Of a stretch of 64,000 bases of DNA, positions 60,112-64,000 are shown piece after piece; within the stretch, counting starts at the first letter, position 1, and each line of letters starts with the position of its first letter. The translations under genes and the position numbers were made by a program. Source of the stretch: Simplicispira sp. 125 (GTDB lineage Bacteria; Pseudomonadota; Gammaproteobacteria; Burkholderiales; Burkholderiaceae_C); the NCBI RefSeq assembly GCF_003096555.1, contig NZ_QEKM01000001.1:2542001-2606000 (forward strand). The letters run 5' to 3'. The notes beneath the pieces are model-generated. The model did not search any database. It saw only the letters and a list, made by a program, of their open reading frames with translations, and was not told the origin of the DNA.

Positions 60112-61371
60112 ATGTTCCGCATCAGCCAATACATGCGCGAGCTCGCGCAAGCCGAAAAAACCGGCCAGTACCCGCAGGCCGTGCACGCACGCCGGGGCAG
60201 CGGCGGTGCCCCCGGCCCGGTCGTTATTTGGAACCTGATCCGCCGCTGCAACCTGACCTGCAAGCACTGCTACGCGCTCTCAGCCGACCACGACTACGAG
60301 GGCGAGTTGTCCACGCAGGAGGTGTTTGGCGTGATGGACGACCTCAAGGGCTACCGTGTGCCGGTGCTCATCCTCTCGGGCGGCGAGCCTTTGATGCGGC
60401 CCGACATCTTCGAGATCGCCGAGCGCGCCAAGGCGATGAAGTTCTACACGGGCCTGTCGACCAACGGCACGCTGATCGACGAAGCCATGGCCAACCGCAT
60501 CGCCGCCATGGGCTTCGACTACGTGGGCATCAGCCTCGATGGACTGCGCGAGACACACGACCATTTCCGCCGCCTCGATGGCGCGTTCGACCGCAGCCTG
60601 GCTGCTGTGCGCTACCTGCACCAGCGCGGCGTGAAGGTGGGCCTGCGCTTCACCATGACGGCCATGAACGCGCACGACTTCCCGGCGCTGCTCGACCTGA
60701 TGCGCCAGGAGGCCGTGGACAAGTTCTATTTTTCGCACCTCAACTACGCCGGGCGCGGCAACATCCACCGCGGCAAGGACGCGCAGTTCCAGGCCACGCG
60801 CGACGCGCTCGACCTGCTGTTCGAGCGCGCCTGGCAGTCCGCTCTGGAGGGCCGCGAGGAAGACTACGTGACCGGCAACAACGACGCCGACGGCCCCTAT
60901 CTGATTCAGTGGGTGCGCGAGCGCATGCCGCAGTGGGAGGCGCCGCTGCGCGAACGCCTCATCGCCTGGGGCGGCAACTCCAGCGGCGTGAACGTGGCCA
61001 ACATCGACAACCTGGGCAGCGTGCACCCCGACACCATGTGGTGGCACCACGACCTGGGCAATGTGCGCCAGCGGCCCTTCTCGGCCATCTGGCCCGACAC
61101 CTCCGAGCCGCTGATGGCCGGCCTCAAGGCGCACCCGCGCCCCGTGGGCGGGCGCTGCGCGCAGTGCCACTACTTTGACGTATGCGGCGGGAACACCCGC
61201 GTGCGCGCCCAGCAGCTTACGGGCGACGCCTGGGCCGAGGACCCCGGCTGCTACCTGCGCGACGACGAGATCGGGCTGGAGGCCGGCAGCGATGCACAGC
61301 GCGTGACCCTCACGCCCTTTGGCCACCGCCGCCGCACCATCGACATCCGTGTGGAGGCTGAAAATGCGTAA
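60112..61371 (+). CDS. nirJ: Heme d1 biosynthesis radical SAM protein NirJ
   Basis: This 419-residue radical SAM enzyme exchanges propionate side chains of didecarboxysiroheme for oxo groups during heme d1 synthesis. The SAM [4Fe-4S] motif CNLTCKHC has Cys46, Cys50 and Cys53. SGGEPLMRPDIF is the SAM-binding region, and an auxiliary-cluster Cys-rich C-terminus reads GRCAQCHYFDVCGGN with a further Cys in DPGCYLRDDE. It overlaps the next gene by 8 bp and follows nirH by 3 bp. Confidence 0.95.
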   Translation: MFRISQYMRELAQAEKTGQYPQAVHARRGSGGAPGPVVIWNLIRRCNLTCKHCYALSADHDYEGELSTQEVFGVMDDLKGYRVPVLILSGGEPLMRPDIFEIAERAKAMKFYTGLSTNGTLIDEAMANRIAAMGFDYVGISLDGLRETHDHFRRLDGAFDRSLAAVRYLHQRGVKVGLRFTMTAMNAHDFPALLDLMRQEAVDKFYFSHLNYAGRGNIHRGKDAQFQATRDALDLLFERAWQSALEGREEDYVTGNNDADGPYLIQWVRERMPQWEAPLRERLIAWGGNSSGVNVANIDNLGSVHPDTMWWHHDLGNVRQRPFSAIWPDTSEPLMAGLKAHPRPVGGRCAQCHYFDVCGGNTRVRAQQLTGDAWAEDPGCYLRDDEIGLEAGSDAQRVTLTPFGHRRRTIDIRVEAENA

Positions 61372-62986
61372 GGCCCTGCACCACTGGATAGCGACCGCCG
61401 CCCGCATGGCCCTGGGCGCCGGGCTGCTGTGGATGGGCGCGGACATGGCCCAAGCCCAGGCGCCTGCCACCACCGCGCCCGTGGACGCCGCTGCGCTCTA
61501 CGCCATGCACTGCGCCAGCTGCCATGGCACGCAGCGCACCGGTGGCATGGGCCCGGCGCTGTTGCCTGAGAGCCTGGAGCGGCTGCGCAAGCCCGAGGCC
61601 CTGCGCGTGATCCAGCAAGGCCGCCCGGCCACGCAAATGCCGGGCTTTGCCGACACCCTGTCCGCCGCCGAAGTGACGGCCCTGGCCGCCTGGGTGTACC
61701 AACCCGTGACCCCGGCCCCGGCCTGGAGCGACAACGACATTCGCGCCTCGCGCACCGAGACCGCAGGCGCGCGCGATCTTCCGGCCCGGCCGGCCTGGAA
61801 GGCCGACCCGATGAACATCTTTCTGGTGGTGGAGGGCGGCGACCACCATGTCTCGGTGCTCGACGGCGACCGCTTCGAGGTCATCCACCGCTTTGCCAGC
61901 CGCTACGCGCTGCACGGCGGCCCCAAATTCACGCCCGACGGGCGCTTTGTGTTTTTTGGCTCGCGCGACGGCTGGATCACCAAGTACGACCTGTGGAACC
62001 TTACCGTGGTGGCCGAGGTGCGCGCCGGGCTGAACATGCGCAACGTGGCCGTCAGCGGCGACGGGCGCTGGGTCATGGCGGCCAACTATCTGCCGCGCAC
62101 CGCCGTACTGTTCGACGCGGACCTGCAGCTCGTCAAGCGCTTCGACGCCACCACGCTCGATGGCAAGAGCGCCTCGCGCGTCTCGGCGGTGTACGACGCA
62201 GCGCCGCGCCACAGTTTTGTGCTGGCGCTCAAGGACATCCCCGAGGTCTGGGAAATCTCCTACGACCCCAAGGCCGGCCCGATTTACGACGGTCTGGTGC
62301 ACGACTACAAGATGGGCGAGGCCATCGCCAAAACAGGCTACCAGAACGTGCGCCGCACACCGCTGGACGAGCCGCTGGACGACTTCTTCTTCGACCAGAG
62401 CTACAAAAACGTGCTCGGCTCCACGCGCCCCAAGCCGGGTGCGGCCGGGGGCGCGCCCACGGCGCAGGTTGTCAACCTGGACGTGCGCCGCAAGATCGCC
62501 GAGCTGCCGATTGCAGGCATGCCGCACCTGGGCTCGGGCATCACGTTTGCGTGGAACGGCACCACCGTGCTGGCCAGCCCCAACCTGAAGGACGGCGCCA
62601 TCGACGTGATCGACATGAAGACCTGGAAAACCGTCAAGACCATTCCCACGCCCGGCCCCGGTTTCTTTATCCGCAGCCACGAGAACACGCCCTATGCCTG
62701 GGCAGATTCGATGATGGATCCCAAGTCCAAAGACACGCTGACGCTGATCGACAAGAAAACTTTGGCGCCCGTTGCGAGCCTGCGCGAACCTGGCCGCACG
62801 CTGGCGCACACCGAATTCACCAAGGATGGCCGCTATGCCCTGGTGAGTGTGTGGGAGGGCGACGGCGCGATCATCGTGTTCGACGCGCAAACGCTCAAAG
62901 AGGTCAAGCGCCTGCCCATGAACAAGCCTGTGGGCAAATACAACGTGTGGAACAAGATCACCCGCTCGGAAGGCACGTCGCACTGA
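61364..62986 (+). CDS. nirN: NirN-like c/d1 heme protein (dihydro-heme d1 dehydrogenase)
   Basis: This 540-residue periplasmic protein has a signal peptide (about residues 1-32, ending AQAQ), an N-terminal cytochrome c domain with CASCH (Cys50, Cys53, His54), and a cytochrome d1-type eight-bladed propeller. NirN oxidises dihydro-heme d1 in the last step of cofactor synthesis and delivers it to NirS. I favour NirN over NirS because it follows nirJ in the biosynthetic run, but NirS shares the same architecture. GGAGG six bases before the ATG at 61364 supports the start; it overlaps nirJ by 8 bp. Confidence 0.85.
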   Translation: MRKALHHWIATAARMALGAGLLWMGADMAQAQAPATTAPVDAAALYAMHCASCHGTQRTGGMGPALLPESLERLRKPEALRVIQQGRPATQMPGFADTLSAAEVTALAAWVYQPVTPAPAWSDNDIRASRTETAGARDLPARPAWKADPMNIFLVVEGGDHHVSVLDGDRFEVIHRFASRYALHGGPKFTPDGRFVFFGSRDGWITKYDLWNLTVVAEVRAGLNMRNVAVSGDGRWVMAANYLPRTAVLFDADLQLVKRFDATTLDGKSASRVSAVYDAAPRHSFVLALKDIPEVWEISYDPKAGPIYDGLVHDYKMGEAIAKTGYQNVRRTPLDEPLDDFFFDQSYKNVLGSTRPKPGAAGGAPTAQVVNLDVRRKIAELPIAGMPHLGSGITFAWNGTTVLASPNLKDGAIDVIDMKTWKTVKTIPTPGPGFFIRSHENTPYAWADSMMDPKSKDTLTLIDKKTLAPVASLREPGRTLAHTEFTKDGRYALVSVWEGDGAIIVFDAQTLKEVKRLPMNKPVGKYNVWNKITRSEGTSH

Positions 62987-63322
62987 GCATTTTGCCGGGG
63001 CTTCGTCCGGCCGCTCAGAATTTCAATAAAACAGGCTCTAAGGCCCGTCCATCAAGCGTTAGCAGCTATCTATTCAGGAATTCAAACGACCCACGCAGGC
63101 AGTGACCGGTCGTTCAGTGAAGACCCGCACACCAGCTTCTGACCGATAACGTTTCGTGCGCGGGCGGTCGGCAGCTTGCGGGGCCGCGCATGGCTTTCAA
63201 CATTCCAGCGTTTGCTTGCACCACGGTGATACTCTGCTTGAAGCGCTCATGCTTTTTGCCGCCACGCCTGCAAGCCGAGAACCCGCCCGGCCGCGACGAT
63301 TGCTGCTCCGCAACGGATAAAG
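62987..63322. other. 336-bp intergenic region between nirN and mgtA-like gene
   Basis: The region holds repeat copy E (63028-63069) about 40 bp after the nirN stop. The remaining 250 bp must contain the mgtA-like promoter and leader. I could not recognise a magnesium-sensing riboswitch, a promoter with good spacing or a credible small gene. Confidence 0.5.
63028..63069 (-). repeat. 42-nt palindromic dispersed repeat, copy E
   Basis: Read on the minus strand it begins ATAGCTGCTAACGCTTGATG and shares ATGGACGGGC with the cca copy G, ending AGCCTGTTTT. CTAA and TTAG mark its half-sites. It lies downstream of nirN and may form its 3' structure. Confidence 0.7.
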
Positions 63323-64000
63323 ATGGCCCCGCAATTCTTCAAAGCCCAGTTCGCACTTTTCCTGCGCAGTCGTCGCGCGCTACGGCATTTCCGGCGGCGC
63401 CTGATGCTCGAGTCGCTGGAGACGCACGGCCAAGCCGTGCCGGCGCCACCCGGGTTGTCGTCCTCGCTACGCCAGGCCAGCGAGGACGACGCTGCCACGC
63501 TGTTGGCCCGCATGGGCAGCCGCGACACCGGTCTCACACAGGACGAAGCCGAAACCATCCGCGCGCGCGGGGCCCAACGAGGTCGAACATGAAAAGCCCC
63601 TGCCCGCCTGGCTGCATCTGTGGCACTGCTACCAGAACCCGTTCAACCTGCTACTGACAGCGCTGGCCCTGATCTCCTGGCTCACCGATGACATGAAGGC
63701 CACGGTGGTGATCGGCAGCATGGTGATGCTGTCCACGCTGATGCGCTTTGTGCAAGAGGGTCGCTCGCACCGCGCGGCCGAGCGGCTCAAGGCCCTGGTC
63801 AGCAACACCGCCACCGTGCTGCGCCGCAGCGACGACGACCGCGCAGGCAGCACCAGCGCACAGCACGAGATACCCATCACCCAGCTGGTACCGGGCGACC
63901 TGATTGTGCTGTCGGCCGGCGACATGATTCCGGCCGACTGCCGTGTACTGGCATCCAAGGACCTGTTCGCCAGCCAGGCCGCCATGACGGGCGAGTCGCT
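63323..64000 (+). pseudogene. mgtA: mgtA-like P-type Mg2+-transporting ATPase, frameshifted and cut by the window end
   Basis: The first frame (63323-63592) encodes an MgtA-like N-terminus (basic amphipathic start, then GLTQDEAETIRAR) and stops at 63590-63592. From about 63568 a different frame continues open to the window edge with GPNEVEHEKPLPAWLHLWHCYQNPFN, LVSNTATVLRR, ITQLVPGDLIVLSAGDMIPADCRVL and the TGES motif. These align with E. coli MgtA. The break falls in a GC-repeat (GCGCGCGCGGGGCCC), consistent with a 1-nt insertion or 2-nt deletion or a sequencing error. If real, the pump is broken at about residue 82. Confidence 0.75.

Noticed and set aside
61364..62986. Annotation as NirS nitrite reductase
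   Set aside because: The c plus d1 architecture fits NirS too, but the place at the end of the biosynthetic run favours NirN; residue-level comparison could not be run.
63190..63657. Open frame of 155 codons overlapping the mgtA-like start
   Set aside because: It is in a third frame relative to both mgtA-matching frames and has no family resemblance.
1..64000. tRNA, rRNA, CRISPR arrays and prophage genes
   Set aside because: No cloverleaf-like or repeat-spacer pattern, and no integrase, transposase or phage structural gene was recognised.

Overview
The window is GC-rich, densely packed DNA from a denitrifying betaproteobacterium, most likely family Comamonadaceae (Acidovorax/Alicycliphilus-like). 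The grounds are the gene content (DUF3567, the FFLEELY-motif protein, a nar operon carrying a parvulin, and the style of the heme d1 genes) and a family of short palindromic repeats that I associate from memory with that family. No rRNA, tRNA, CRISPR, prophage or intact insertion sequence was seen.

Layout. 1-2.4 kb: the end of a fumarylacetoacetate-hydrolase-like gene and two small conserved genes. 2.5-7.9 kb (minus): a tightly packed five-gene run nrdJ-nnrS-nitroreductase-unknown-hemerythrin, which reads as an anaerobic DNA-synthesis and nitrosative-stress operon. 8.1-22.1 kb (minus): the nitrate respiration block narX-narL, narK1-narK2-narG-narH-narJ-narI, then a parvulin and a beta carbonic anhydrase. 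22.2-49 kb: housekeeping and catabolic genes, including purU, fadD, slt, 5-formyl-THF cyclo-ligase, a PaaX-like regulator coupled to an AidB-like acyl-CoA dehydrogenase, cca, an exported creatininase-like protein coupled to a beta-propeller, trxC, a folM/folB/folB/ttcA run and a lysoplasmalogenase. 49-55.5 kb: an aromatic-acid type operon (VOC protein, TRAP transporter, FAH hydrolase, MaiA) with a divergent LysR regulator. 55.5-63 kb: divergent cobA (nirE-like) and nirC-nirF-nirDL-nirG-nirH-nirJ-nirN for heme d1 synthesis, with an FNR/DNR-type box between them. 63.3-64 kb: the start of an mgtA-like Mg2+ ATPase gene, which is frameshifted.

How it fits together. Nitrate is sensed by NarXL, imported by NarK1/NarK2 and reduced by NarGHI. 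The nir genes build heme d1 for a cytochrome cd1 nitrite reductase whose structural gene (nirS) is not in the window. NnrS, the hemerythrin-domain protein and the B12-dependent, oxygen-independent NrdJ would let cells tolerate NO and make deoxynucleotides during denitrification.

The least explained structure is a 42-nt palindromic repeat present in seven copies (four intergenic, three inside genes). Because its length is a multiple of three, it sits in frame in cca and in the lysoplasmalogenase gene, in the same reading frame in both. A different palindrome is inserted in frame in nirH.
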